25,818 bases of DNA. It comes from an uncultured Alphaproteobacteria bacterium. GTDB lineage: Bacteria > Pseudomonadota > Alphaproteobacteria > CAAHEQ01 > UBA3637. Below the pieces are notes generated by a model. It searched no databases. It was not told the origin of the DNA and saw only the letters and a program-made list of their open reading frames with translations. The DNA is taken from assembly GCA_937935995.1 (NCBI GenBank), contig CALGXF010000043.1:1-25818 (forward strand), in the 5' to 3' direction. A program made the translations under genes and the position numbers. Positions 14,241 through 22,399 of this stretch are shown one piece after another. The first letter of the stretch is position 1. Each line of letters begins with the position of its first letter.

Positions 14241-15666
14241 TTTTATGGCAGGGTTGATGATTTCCGTAGCGGCTTTCGGCGTTTCGGCTCAAGAAATCAC
14301 AACCGTATCACCGGCGGCAAGAGAGCGGCTGACGGTAACAATTTATAATCAGGGCATCGGGTTGGTTAAAGATGTCCGGAAAGTGCCGTTGAAGCAAGGT
14401 GACAACCAAATTGCTTTTTCGGATATTTCCGATCAAATGATTCCGGAATCCGTTTTTGTTTCGGGAAACGGCGTGACCGTTCAAGAACAAAACTTTAATT
14501 TTGATTTGTTGACGCATGACAACATGATGCAAAAAGCTGTCGGATCGACCGTAGACATTGAATGGACAAATCCGGCAACCGGTGCAACGGAAACGCAAAA
14601 AGCGCAAATTTTGGCTTTTAATTACGGAGAACCGGTCTTAAAAATCGGGAATAAGATTGAAACCAAGTATCCAGGGCGGATTTTATTTAATCAAATTCCG
14701 AAAAATTTGTGGTCTAAACCGACATTGATTTTGGATTTGATGAGCAAGCAAGCGGCGACCGAAGCGGTTGAATTGTCTTATTTGTCTAACGGGATTAATT
14801 GGAAAGCCGATTATGTCGCCGAATTAAATGATTCGGATGATAAAATGGATTTAAACGGATTGGTCACTTTAACGAATAATACGCAGGTCAGTTATGAAAA
14901 CGCGACCTTGCAATTGGTGGCCGGGTCTGTGAATATTACGCGGCCTCAGCCCCGCGTTATGTATAAAGCATCGGCGATGATGTTGGCGGAAAATGCGACA
15001 ATGGATTCGGCGATGGGGTCGGAACAGTTGGGTGATTATTATTTGTACACGTTGGATCGGCCGACGGATATTTTGTCTAATCAAACCAAACAAGTGGCTT
15101 TGTTGAGCGGTGATAATGTCAAAGTTCAAAAGCAATACAAATTTACTGATACGATTAATGTTGCCTATACAACGGATTTTAAAGATATAAAACCGTCCGT
15201 ATTTTTGACGTTTGAAAATAAAAAAGAAGACGGATTGGGGTTGCCGTTGCCTAAAGGAACCATTCGGGTTTACAAAAAAGACCAAAACAATCGGTTGATT
15301 TTCGTCGGGGAAGATAACATTGACCATACGGCGGTTCAACAAAAAGTAACGTTGCGGTTGGGGCAAGCATTTGATATTACGGCCAGCGGCAAGAAAACCA
15401 GCTATACGTCTATCGGCAAAGACGCGTATGAAGCCGGGTTTGAAGTCGCCTTGAACAATGCGATGAAAACGCCGGTTCAGGTTCGTTTTGAACAACGGTT
15501 GCCGAACAATTGGCGGATTTTATCTGAAAGTCAAAAAAGCATGAAAGAAAATGCAAATACGATTTATTGGAATGTGGATATTCCGCCCGAAGGCCAAACG
15601 GTTTTGACGTTTAAGGTTCAAATCCAAAAAGAAACCGCTGCGCCGGCCAAAGCGAAAGCTCAATAA
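14230..15666 (+). CDS. Exported DUF4139-domain protein
   Basis: 478 residues from ATG 14230. AAAAAGGGGG (14214-14223) lies just upstream, and the start sits inside the end of the NfeD gene. A signal peptide ends at about residue 20 (VSA before QE). The N-terminal part (LTVTIYNQGIGLVKDVRKV) and the central segment (LSYLSNGINWKADYVAELN, then TLTNNTQVSYENATLQLVAGSVNI) match the DUF4139 pattern. That pattern continues to a C-terminal Ig-like strand region (IYWNVDIPPEGQTVLTFKVQI). It is probably periplasmic. Members are common in Proteobacteria and have no firm function. The last residues are an Ala/Lys-rich tail. Its position in the membrane cluster suggests an envelope role (inference). Confidence 0.85.
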   Translation: MFRNFMAGLMISVAAFGVSAQEITTVSPAARERLTVTIYNQGIGLVKDVRKVPLKQGDNQIAFSDISDQMIPESVFVSGNGVTVQEQNFNFDLLTHDNMMQKAVGSTVDIEWTNPATGATETQKAQILAFNYGEPVLKIGNKIETKYPGRILFNQIPKNLWSKPTLILDLMSKQAATEAVELSYLSNGINWKADYVAELNDSDDKMDLNGLVTLTNNTQVSYENATLQLVAGSVNITRPQPRVMYKASAMMLAENATMDSAMGSEQLGDYYLYTLDRPTDILSNQTKQVALLSGDNVKVQKQYKFTDTINVAYTTDFKDIKPSVFLTFENKKEDGLGLPLPKGTIRVYKKDQNNRLIFVGEDNIDHTAVQQKVTLRLGQAFDITASGKKTSYTSIGKDAYEAGFEVALNNAMKTPVQVRFEQRLPNNWRILSESQKSMKENANTIYWNVDIPPEGQTVLTFKVQIQKETAAPAKAKAQ

Positions 15667-15669
15667 ACA

Positions 15670-16722
15670 ATGCGGTTTTTGTTCGGTGCTTTGTTGATTT
15701 TGTGTTGTCAGGGAGCCGCTGCCCGAGTGCCGTTTGCAGATTTAACGGCCTTGTTGCAAACGGCTCCCGATAACGATGTGACGACTTTGGTGCGTCAGAT
15801 GCAAGATCCGGAAGCAAATGAACAAAAGCTGATGAAACAATTTTTTGAGCTGCCGTTTGAATATCGTCAGTATGTTTTTCCGGCGCTTCATAAGACGCGC
15901 AGTATTTCGTACAAAACACGAACCATGCCGGGCGTAATTGAGTGGCGAGGCAAGGTTCCGACTCGGCTGGCGCCCGAAGTACAGGAATTGACCGAAGAGG
16001 ATTTATTGTATTTATCGCCGTTTATGTATCCTTATCTGATGCCCGAAATGTGGCCGTCTTTTTACGAAAACAAAGATGTCCCGCAAAAACAGGTTTTGGC
16101 TCAGGAAGTCAGTTTGGATAATAAAAGTTTTTTCAAGGTTTACAGCCCAAAATACAGAACTTTGGAAGAACGGGGCATTTACCCGCTTAAACCGCGTCCG
16201 GAGGCTGTCGGAGATATGAGCAAAGAAGATGTCGGTAAAGTGATGACGGTCATCGATTCTTTTAAACGCTTCGGTTCGGGCGAAGACGGAAAAGAACGAA
16301 TGATTCATGTTGCGTTGGCTTTGCCGAGAACGGCTGTTTTCGATGCGATGGAAAATCCGTGCGCTTCTTTGGTCGATCGGATGTATCAAACGGGTCACAG
16401 TGTATTTGTAGAAAATGAACTGAACCGAGTTCAAATGACCCGCAGTGAATTTACGGATAAATGCGACCGTGTCATTAAGGCTTTCCGGGTTGCCAAGACA
16501 GCGCCGACGGTTGTTCAGGATGTTCTTCAAAAGAAAAAAGCTTATTTGTTGGTTGGGAATTATTTGGATCCGATGATTCGGCAAGCATGGAAGACAACCA
16601 TCGAGATGTTTGAAACGACTCCGGCGGATGTGGATGCCGTCAAGGATGAAATGCCGGCTTTGGATGATTTGTTCCGTCCGCGTTATTTTATGTTAGGGAC
16701 GCCGCTTTTGCTTGACTTTTAG
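15670..16722 (+). CDS. Exported protein of unknown function
   Basis: 350 residues, beginning 3 bases after the DUF4139 stop with no clear Shine-Dalgarno, so it is probably translated by coupling. A signal peptide of about 18 residues ends in AAA before RVPF. Nothing in the sequence matches a family I recognise. Visible features are an acidic segment at about 30-70, aromatic and proline-rich stretches (SPFMYPYLMPEMWPSFY near residues 117-133), and two isolated cysteines in the mature protein (NPCASL and TDKCDR) that could form a disulphide. A hydrophobic, Leu-rich C-terminus reads MLGTPLLLDF. It is probably periplasmic and works with the DUF4139 protein it follows (inference). Confidence 0.7.
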   Translation: MRFLFGALLILCCQGAAARVPFADLTALLQTAPDNDVTTLVRQMQDPEANEQKLMKQFFELPFEYRQYVFPALHKTRSISYKTRTMPGVIEWRGKVPTRLAPEVQELTEEDLLYLSPFMYPYLMPEMWPSFYENKDVPQKQVLAQEVSLDNKSFFKVYSPKYRTLEERGIYPLKPRPEAVGDMSKEDVGKVMTVIDSFKRFGSGEDGKERMIHVALALPRTAVFDAMENPCASLVDRMYQTGHSVFVENELNRVQMTRSEFTDKCDRVIKAFRVAKTAPTVVQDVLQKKKAYLLVGNYLDPMIRQAWKTTIEMFETTPADVDAVKDEMPALDDLFRPRYFMLGTPLLLDF

Positions 16723-16750
16723 GATTTTTTCTATATCGTATGGAAAGAGC

Positions 16751-16756
16751 AAGGAG
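16751..16756 (+). promoter_or_regulatory. Shine-Dalgarno selecting the gcrA start
   Basis: AAGGAG lies 7 bases before ATG 16764. This excludes the in-frame ATG at 16740 and gives the N-terminus MSWTPE that is typical of GcrA proteins. Confidence 0.75.
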
Positions 16757-16763
16757 AAAACGA

Positions 16764-17225
16764 ATGAGTTGGACGCCAGAATTAATTAAAGAATTAAAAA
16801 AACTGTGGAAAAAGGGCTTAACGACCGGTGAAATCGGCCGCGTTATCGGGATGAGCAAAAATGCCGTCGTCGGCAAAGCGCATCGTTTGGGGTTGGAAAG
16901 TCGCCCGTCACCGATTAAACGGGAAGAGGCGCCCAAAAAAGAAAAAGCGACCCGTGTGATTAAAAAAGAAGTCAAGCCGGCCGTGAAAAAAGAACAACCG
17001 GTTGTTCTTGAAACGGCAGAACCTGTAAAGCCTGTGAAAAAAACAAAATCAGGAAAAAATAAAGGTGTCAAGCTGGTTGATTTAAAGCCGACTTCCTGTC
17101 GGTGGCCCGAGGGGGATCCCAAAGATCCGGATTTTCATTTTTGTGGAAGAGAAGCTGTCCCCGGCAAGTCTTATTGCGAGGAACATTGCGCTGTTGCATA
17201 TTCGGGCGTTTTTAAGGCAAGATGA
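16764..17225 (+). CDS. gcrA: GcrA-family cell-cycle transcriptional regulator
   Basis: 153 residues from ATG 16764. The N-terminus reads MSWTPELIKELKKLW, then the helix-turn-helix segment KGLTTGEIGRVIGMSKNAVVGKAHRLGL (residues 15-45). A Lys/Glu/Pro-rich linker follows, then the C-terminal sigma70-binding module with C-R-W-P, GDPKDPDF, FCG and YCEEH. In Caulobacter GcrA binds sigma70-RNA polymerase and activates promoters that carry CcrM-methylated GANTC sites, tying transcription to replication. The protein is slightly shorter than the Caulobacter one because of its linker. Its TGA stop overlaps the polA ATG as ATGA, so the two are translationally coupled. This gene is the main evidence that the organism is alphaproteobacterial. 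Confidence 0.95.
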   Translation: MSWTPELIKELKKLWKKGLTTGEIGRVIGMSKNAVVGKAHRLGLESRPSPIKREEAPKKEKATRVIKKEVKPAVKKEQPVVLETAEPVKPVKKTKSGKNKGVKLVDLKPTSCRWPEGDPKDPDFHFCGREAVPGKSYCEEHCAVAYSGVFKAR

Positions 17226-20002
17226 GCAAAGCTGGTCAAAAAATTTGTTTGATTGACGGTTCCGGTTATATTTATCGGGCTTTTTATGCTATTCCGTCCA
17301 TGACGCGGCCCAAAGATCAAACACCGATTAATGCCGTCTATGGATTTACATCCATGTTGATGCAGTTTTTTAAAGACAATCAATACGAATGCATCGGGGT
17401 TGTTTTTGATGCAGAGCGCCATAATTTCAGAAATGATATTTATCCGGAATACAAAGCAACGCGACGGGAAACACCGGAAGAATTAATACCGCAGTTTCCG
17501 ATTATGCGGGAAGCCGTAAAGGCATTTAATGTCATCAGCGTCGAAGAAGAAGGATTTGAAGCGGATGATTTAATTGCCAGTTACACGAAAGCGGCGTTGG
17601 ATTTGGAAATGGATGTCGTCATTGTGTCGGCCGATAAGGACTTGATGCAGCTGATGGGGCCGCATGTGTCGATTTACGATCCGATGAAAAAACAAATGCT
17701 GGGCAATGAAGATGTTGAGGCTAAATTCGGTGTCTCGGCGGCTCAGGTTGTGGACGTGCAGGCTTTGGCGGGTGATACGTCCGATAATGTGCCGGGCATT
17801 AAAGGGATTGGGGTTAAAACGGCGGCCGAGTTAATTCAAGAATTCGGGTCTTTGGAAAATCTGTTGGAAAATGCGGACAAGATTCCACAGGCGCGTCGTC
17901 GGGATTTAATTAAAAACGGCAAAGAAATGGCTCTGATTTCCAAGAAATTGGTGACATTGAATGAAAATGCTCCGTTGCCTCGTCCGATTGATGATTTTTG
18001 CTCTCAAAAACCGGTGCCGCAGGATGTCAGGGCTTTTTTGGAAGAAAACGGATTTAAAAGTTTGCTCGGCCGTTTGAACGGTTTTATGGACGGTCAAAGT
18101 CATCAACCGGCTTCTTTGCCGCCGGCTCATATTGAAATTCGATATGAAGCTGTTCAGGACAGAGCGGCTCTTCAAAAATGGGCGGATATGATAAAAAAAG
18201 CCGGTTTGGTTGCCGTCGATACGGAAACGGACTCGCTTAATCCGTTTGAAACACAAATGGCCGGTATTTCTTTATGTGTAAAAGAAGGGCATGCCTGTTA
18301 CATTCCGTTGCGTCATGAATCGCCTAACAGCATCGCATTGGATAAAGTGGATTTATTTAATTTTGATGCCAAACCGGTCGAGGAAACCATTGAACAAGTA
18401 ACGTTTGATGATGTTCGGGAAATTTTATTGCCGGTGTTGCAGGATCCGACGGTTACCAAAATCGGGCATAATATCAAGTTTGACTTACAGGTTTTTAAAA
18501 CCGAGTTTGGTGACGATTTTAAAATGGAGCCGGTGGAAGATACGATTGTGATGGCGTATGATTTGGACGGGACATCACACGGATTGAGCATGGATGAGTT
18601 GGCTCAGATTTACCTGCACATGACGACGGTTCATTACGAAGATGTGTGCGGTAAAGGCAAACATGCAATTTTGTTTAAACATGTGCCGTTGGAAAAAGCG
18701 GTTCCGTATTCGGCAGAGGATGCGGACATCACGATGCGATTGTATCATCTGTTTTCGCCGCGTTTGGCACAGGAAAATGTTGAAAAGGTTTACCGGGACA
18801 TTGATCGCCCGCTGATTACAGTTTTAACGGAAATGGAACGCCGCGGCATTTTGGTGGATAAGAACACATTGATGCAGTTGAGTTTGAAATTTGCCGAAAA
18901 AATGGATCAGCTGGAAAAAGAAATTTATGATTTGGCCGGTGAATATTTCAACATTAATTCGCCTATTCAGTTTGGCGAGATTTTATTTGAAAAAATGAAA
19001 TTGGAAGGCGGTAAAAAGAATTCCAAAACCGGGTATTGGTCGACGGATCAGGAAGCTTTGGAAGCGTTGGCGGCTCAAGGAATCGAACTGCCGGCCAAAA
19101 TGTTGGATTATCGCCAATACAGCAAATTAAAAACGACGTATGCGGATGCATTGACAAAAATGATTGATCCGAAATCGGGACATGTGCATACGACTTTTTC
19201 TCAAACGGTAACGGCAACGGGGCGGTTGGCTTCAAATAATCCGAATTTGCAAAATATTCCCATTCGCACCGAAGCCGGACGGTTGATTCGGTCGGCTTTT
19301 GTGGCAGATCCGGGCTGTGTTTTGTTGTCTGCCGATTATTCGCAAATTGAATTGCGGTTGATTGCGGATGTCGCGAATGTTAAAGGGTTAAAAGACGCTT
19401 TTGCCAAAGGATTGGATATTCATGCGGCGACGGCTTCCCAAGTTTTCGGTGTACCGATTGAAAATATGGATCCGATGATTCGGCGGAACGCCAAAGCCAT
19501 TAACTTTGGCATTATTTACGGCATTTCTCCGTTCGGGTTGGCGCGTCAATTAGGCATTACAAAAACCGATGCGAAAAAGTATATTGATTCGTACATGGCG
19601 CAGTATCCGGAAATCGGCCGGTACATGGATGATACCATTCAATTTGCCAAAGAACACGGATATATTTTAACACCGTTTGGGCGCAAATGTTTTATCAGCG
19701 GGTTTGATAACGGAGCAACGCGCGGTTTTGCTTCACGAGCGGCAATTAATGCGCCGATTCAAGGCGGAGCTGCGGATATGATTAAAATGGCGATGAATAA
19801 AATGCCGGAAGCTTTAAAAAAGGCCGGATTGAAAACCACCATGATTTTACAGGTGCATGATGAATTGATTTTTGAAACGCCTTTGGAGGAAGTTGAAAAA
19901 GCATCCGTGCTGATTAAAGAACTGATGGAAAATGTTGTGACATTGTCTGTTCCTCTTGAAGTTGAAATCGGAACAGGGCAAAATTGGACTCAGGCACATT
20001 AA
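17222..20002 (+). CDS. polA: DNA polymerase I
   Basis: 926 residues, close to the 928 of E. coli. Three domains are present. The 5'-3' flap exonuclease covers about 1-290 (ICLIDGSGYIYRAF, EADDLIASY, SADKDLMQL). The 3'-5' proofreading domain covers about 310-520, with its metal ligands retained (D333-T-E335, the GHNIKFD segment and YSAEDAD). The polymerase domain covers about 530-926, with motif A at LLSADYSQIELR (D705), motif B at RRNAKAINFGIIYG and motif C at VHDE (H879, D880). The enzyme removes RNA primers, fills gaps and completes base excision repair begun by the glycosylases encoded here. The ATG overlaps the gcrA stop. Confidence 0.98.
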   Translation: MSKAGQKICLIDGSGYIYRAFYAIPSMTRPKDQTPINAVYGFTSMLMQFFKDNQYECIGVVFDAERHNFRNDIYPEYKATRRETPEELIPQFPIMREAVKAFNVISVEEEGFEADDLIASYTKAALDLEMDVVIVSADKDLMQLMGPHVSIYDPMKKQMLGNEDVEAKFGVSAAQVVDVQALAGDTSDNVPGIKGIGVKTAAELIQEFGSLENLLENADKIPQARRRDLIKNGKEMALISKKLVTLNENAPLPRPIDDFCSQKPVPQDVRAFLEENGFKSLLGRLNGFMDGQSHQPASLPPAHIEIRYEAVQDRAALQKWADMIKKAGLVAVDTETDSLNPFETQMAGISLCVKEGHACYIPLRHESPNSIALDKVDLFNFDAKPVEETIEQVTFDDVREILLPVLQDPTVTKIGHNIKFDLQVFKTEFGDDFKMEPVEDTIVMAYDLDGTSHGLSMDELAQIYLHMTTVHYEDVCGKGKHAILFKHVPLEKAVPYSAEDADITMRLYHLFSPRLAQENVEKVYRDIDRPLITVLTEMERRGILVDKNTLMQLSLKFAEKMDQLEKEIYDLAGEYFNINSPIQFGEILFEKMKLEGGKKNSKTGYWSTDQEALEALAAQGIELPAKMLDYRQYSKLKTTYADALTKMIDPKSGHVHTTFSQTVTATGRLASNNPNLQNIPIRTEAGRLIRSAFVADPGCVLLSADYSQIELRLIADVANVKGLKDAFAKGLDIHAATASQVFGVPIENMDPMIRRNAKAINFGIIYGISPFGLARQLGITKTDAKKYIDSYMAQYPEIGRYMDDTIQFAKEHGYILTPFGRKCFISGFDNGATRGFASRAAINAPIQGGAADMIKMAMNKMPEALKKAGLKTTMILQVHDELIFETPLEEVEKASVLIKELMENVVTLSVPLEVEIGTGQNWTQAH

Positions 20003-20012
20003 AGGATAAAAA

Positions 20013-21254
20013 ATGAAAAAACCGGAATTACTTCTGCCGGCAGGATCGCTGGATCGGTTGAAAACCGCTTTTATGTACGGAGCGGATGCGGTGTATTGTG
20101 GTTTGCCGAGTGTTTCATTGCGTGCTAAAAGTGCTTTTACAATGGCGGATTTAAAAGAAGGCATTTTGTATGCGCACGAACGGGGCAAGAAAGTCTATTT
20201 GACAATGAATTTGTTTACGCACAACAGCGATATTGCCCGTTTGACCGAATGTGTCCAAATGTTAAACTTGTTAAAACCCGACGGCGTTATTGTGGCAGAT
20301 CCGGGTGTGTTTGCGTTTATCGGACAAATGTGTCCCGGTTTGCCGCGTCATATTTCGACTCAGGCGAATGTCTGTTCCGCATTAACGGTTCAGTATTGGC
20401 AAAATCAAGGTGCGGTTTTGTGCGTTTTGGGACGGGAAGTGCCTTTGGCGGAAATGCGGGAAATTCGCAAAATGTGTCCGGATATTCGATTGGAAGCATT
20501 TGTACACGGAGCAATGTGTGTCAGTTATTCGGGGCGGTGCCTGTTATCGAATTTCATGACGGGACGGAGCGCGAATAAAGGAAATTGTGCGCATTCTTGC
20601 CGCTGGAAATACAAAGTTTATCTGGAAGAAGAGCAACGTCCGGGACAATTGATGGAATTGGAAGAAGACAGCCACGGCACGTATATCATGAATTCCCGGG
20701 ATTTGTGTTTAATGCCGCGATTAAATGAAGTCATGGACGTCGGGCTTGATTCGTTTAAAATTGAAGGGCGCAATAAGTCTGAATACTATGTTGCCATCGC
20801 TGCGCGTGCGTATCGTAAAGCGATAGATGATTATTTTGACAATCCGCACACATGGACACCGGACGCGTATGTGGCGGAGTTGGCTACTTTGCAAAACCGA
20901 GGCTATACGTTGGGCTTTTTAGACGGAAATGCCGGGCCGGAAAGCCACAATTATGATATTTCTGCCAGCTCCGGTTCTTGGCGCTATGCCGGATTGGTTC
21001 AGTCTAAAACAAACGACAGCTTGATTTTTGAAATCAAACATAAAATCGAAAAGGGCGATGTGATTGAATTTTTATCTCCTGAACAGTTTGAACCGATTTC
21101 TTGGACAATGACTGAATTTTACGATGCACGTAACGATGCGCCGCTTGAAACCATTTCTTCCGGGCATCTGGGGCAAGCGATTCGAATTCCCATGCCGGCG
21201 GCTGTTTTGGAAAAATTACCGGTTTTAACGGTGGCTCGCAAGAAAATCGCTTAA
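20013..21254 (+). CDS. trhP: U32 peptidase-family protein, TrhP/YegQ-like tRNA hydroxylase
   Basis: 413 residues; AAAGGA about 6 bases before ATG 20013. The N-terminal TIM-barrel-like part starts PELLLPAGSLDRLKTAFMYGADAVYCG. The U32 signature is EAFVHGAMCVSYSGRC, giving C169 and C176, followed by ANKGNCAHSCRWKY with C192 and C196; these cysteines are candidates for an Fe-S cluster. The C-x3-C-R-W segment resembles E. coli YegQ (TrhP), which with prephenate makes 5-hydroxyuridine at tRNA position 34, more than RlhA (YdcP), which acts on 23S rRNA C2501. The C-terminal beta-barrel-like part begins at about residue 325. The symbol rests on this resemblance. The TAA stop shares TTAA 21251-21254 with the convergent small gene. 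Confidence 0.85.
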   Translation: MKKPELLLPAGSLDRLKTAFMYGADAVYCGLPSVSLRAKSAFTMADLKEGILYAHERGKKVYLTMNLFTHNSDIARLTECVQMLNLLKPDGVIVADPGVFAFIGQMCPGLPRHISTQANVCSALTVQYWQNQGAVLCVLGREVPLAEMREIRKMCPDIRLEAFVHGAMCVSYSGRCLLSNFMTGRSANKGNCAHSCRWKYKVYLEEEQRPGQLMELEEDSHGTYIMNSRDLCLMPRLNEVMDVGLDSFKIEGRNKSEYYVAIAARAYRKAIDDYFDNPHTWTPDAYVAELATLQNRGYTLGFLDGNAGPESHNYDISASSGSWRYAGLVQSKTNDSLIFEIKHKIEKGDVIEFLSPEQFEPISWTMTEFYDARNDAPLETISSGHLGQAIRIPMPAAVLEKLPVLTVARKKIA

Positions 21255-21616
21255 GGCACAATGTGAATAATGTGTTGCCCGATGCGGATGTAAAAACGAA
21301 TGTCTGCCTGATCTAAGGCTTCTTCATTTAATAAAGCCGGATCCTTAATGGTAACGCGGATGCGGCGGGAATTCGGGATTTCTTTGATTTGGGTAATATT
21401 TTCGGGGCCTCCTAAAATCAACAATAAATCTTCATTTAATTTGTTCGGACAGGATGAATGTGCGGAAAAATGAATTTTTAAAGGGATAGGGGCTTTTTTC
21501 TCCACCAAAATCGGAATGACTTCTTTTTGGCAAACGGGCGGCATTAAAACGGGTTCAGGGGCCTCTGTCAAAAAAGAAAAAAGCTCTTTTAAATGGATGT
21601 ACGTTTCTTTTTGCAT
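21251..21616 (-). CDS. Small protein with a Cys-less PTS EIIB-like domain
   Basis: 121 residues from ATG 21616, chosen over a longer frame because AAGGAAAGAG lies just upstream. Residues 1-55 are polar with a Pro-rich stretch. Residues 60-121 resemble the glucose/N-acetylglucosamine EIIB domain. The match runs LLLILGGPENIT (compare GGKENIT in PtsG), then IRVTIKDPALLNEEAL (compare LRVSVADVSKVDQAGL), then IGQHIIHIVP. The loop that normally holds the phosphorylated cysteine (C-x-T-R-L-R) reads PNSRRIR, is two residues longer and has no cysteine. The only cysteines, C29 and C56, lie outside the domain. It cannot act as a normal phosphocarrier and may be a structural or regulatory derivative. No EIIC or other PTS gene is in the window. 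Confidence 0.65.
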   Translation of the reverse strand: MQKETYIHLKELFSFLTEAPEPVLMPPVCQKEVIPILVEKKAPIPLKIHFSAHSSCPNKLNEDLLLILGGPENITQIKEIPNSRRIRVTIKDPALLNEEALDQADIRFYIRIGQHIIHIVP

Positions 21617-21654
21617 GCGACTCTTTCCTTGTGATGTAAGTGTCCTTATCTTTA

Positions 21655-21682
21655 TAAATACACGTAAAAATAGAAACGTCAA
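21655..21682 (-). promoter_or_regulatory. Possible promoter of the EIIB-like gene
   Basis: Minus-strand TTGACG (21682-21677), five of six matches, is followed after 16 bp by TATTTA (21660-21655), a weak -10 in an AT-rich stretch. Alternative -10 boxes lie one to four bases downstream. The leader would be about 30 bases. Confidence 0.4.
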
Positions 21683-21702
21683 CTTCTTTTTGATAGAAGG
21701 GA

Positions 21703-21730
21703 TTGTTTTTTATATCGGGATATGTAAAAT
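21703..21730 (+). promoter_or_regulatory. Possible promoter of the HAD phosphatase gene
   Basis: TTGTTT (21703-21708) and TAAAAT (21725-21730) are 16 bp apart. The -10 matches five of six positions and the -35 three. Transcription should start near 21737, about 23 bases before ATG 21760. It is divergent from the promoter of the EIIB-like gene. Confidence 0.4.
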
Positions 21731-21759
21731 AGAAAAAGACATTAAAAGAAAGGGAAAAC

Positions 21760-22398
21760 ATGGAACAAAAAACGGTTTTAATCTGGGATTGGGATAACAC
21801 GTTGGTGGATACGTATGAAGTCATTTACCGGTCTTTGAACGATTTAAGCGCTCATTACGGCAAACCGGCCGTGACGCCGGAAGAAACGTTATCGATTATC
21901 GGTAATTCCGGGCGGAAGTATTTGTTTCAGCGGTTTGGATTAGACATGGAAGAAGCTTCGGCTTTTTATTGGAATTGCTATTTGAAAAACGCCCGATACG
22001 TTAAACCGATAAAAGGGGCAGAAGCTTTGTTGCAATGGACGCAAAAACAAGGGTTTATCAATACGGTTGACAGTAATAAACGCGGCGATGTTTTGAAAAA
22101 AGAATGTTATGATTTAGGGTGGGATTCTTATTTCACGGCCATGGTTGGGTCAGAAGATACGCCTTATGAAAAACCGTCCAAAGAAATGGCTATGTCGATT
22201 TTAAAGAAACTGACCTATGACCGGCTTGTTGTCATCGGAGACGGTTTGTCTGACATGCAATTGGCGCAAAATTTAGAGGCTGTTTCCGTTTTTGTGCGGG
22301 ATATGCCGCCGGATTTGACGGAATTTAAATCAGTTCGCATCGATTTTGATTGCAAAAATTTAAACCAAGTCAAAGAAGTGTTGTCTCAACTGCGGTAA
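21760..22398 (+). CDS. HAD-superfamily hydrolase, phosphoglycolate phosphatase-like
   Basis: 212 residues; AAGGGA just upstream of ATG 21760. All four HAD motifs can be seen: D10-W-D12-N-T (motif I, nucleophile D10, with Asn where Gly is usual), the TVDSN serine of motif II, the lysine of EKPSKE (motif III), and VVIGDGLSDM (motif IV). A helical cap occupies about residues 17-85. The layout matches subfamily I phosphatases such as phosphoglycolate phosphatase or PpaX, acting on a small phosphorylated metabolite in the cytoplasm. The substrate cannot be read from sequence. The gene ends one base before the stop of the convergent kinase-like gene. Confidence 0.85.
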   Translation: MEQKTVLIWDWDNTLVDTYEVIYRSLNDLSAHYGKPAVTPEETLSIIGNSGRKYLFQRFGLDMEEASAFYWNCYLKNARYVKPIKGAEALLQWTQKQGFINTVDSNKRGDVLKKECYDLGWDSYFTAMVGSEDTPYEKPSKEMAMSILKKLTYDRLVVIGDGLSDMQLAQNLEAVSVFVRDMPPDLTEFKSVRIDFDCKNLNQVKEVLSQLR

Positions 22399-22399
22399 C

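Noticed and set aside
14869..15495. 208-codon open frame on the minus strand inside the DUF4139 gene
   Set aside because: It mirrors the codon pattern of a well-supported exported protein, has no ribosome-binding site, and its translation is rich in Arg, Ile, Asn and Gln with no recognisable motif.
16012..16584. 190-codon minus-strand open frame inside the exported unknown
   Set aside because: Antisense shadow of a gene in a tight co-directional block, with no start signals of its own and a biased composition.
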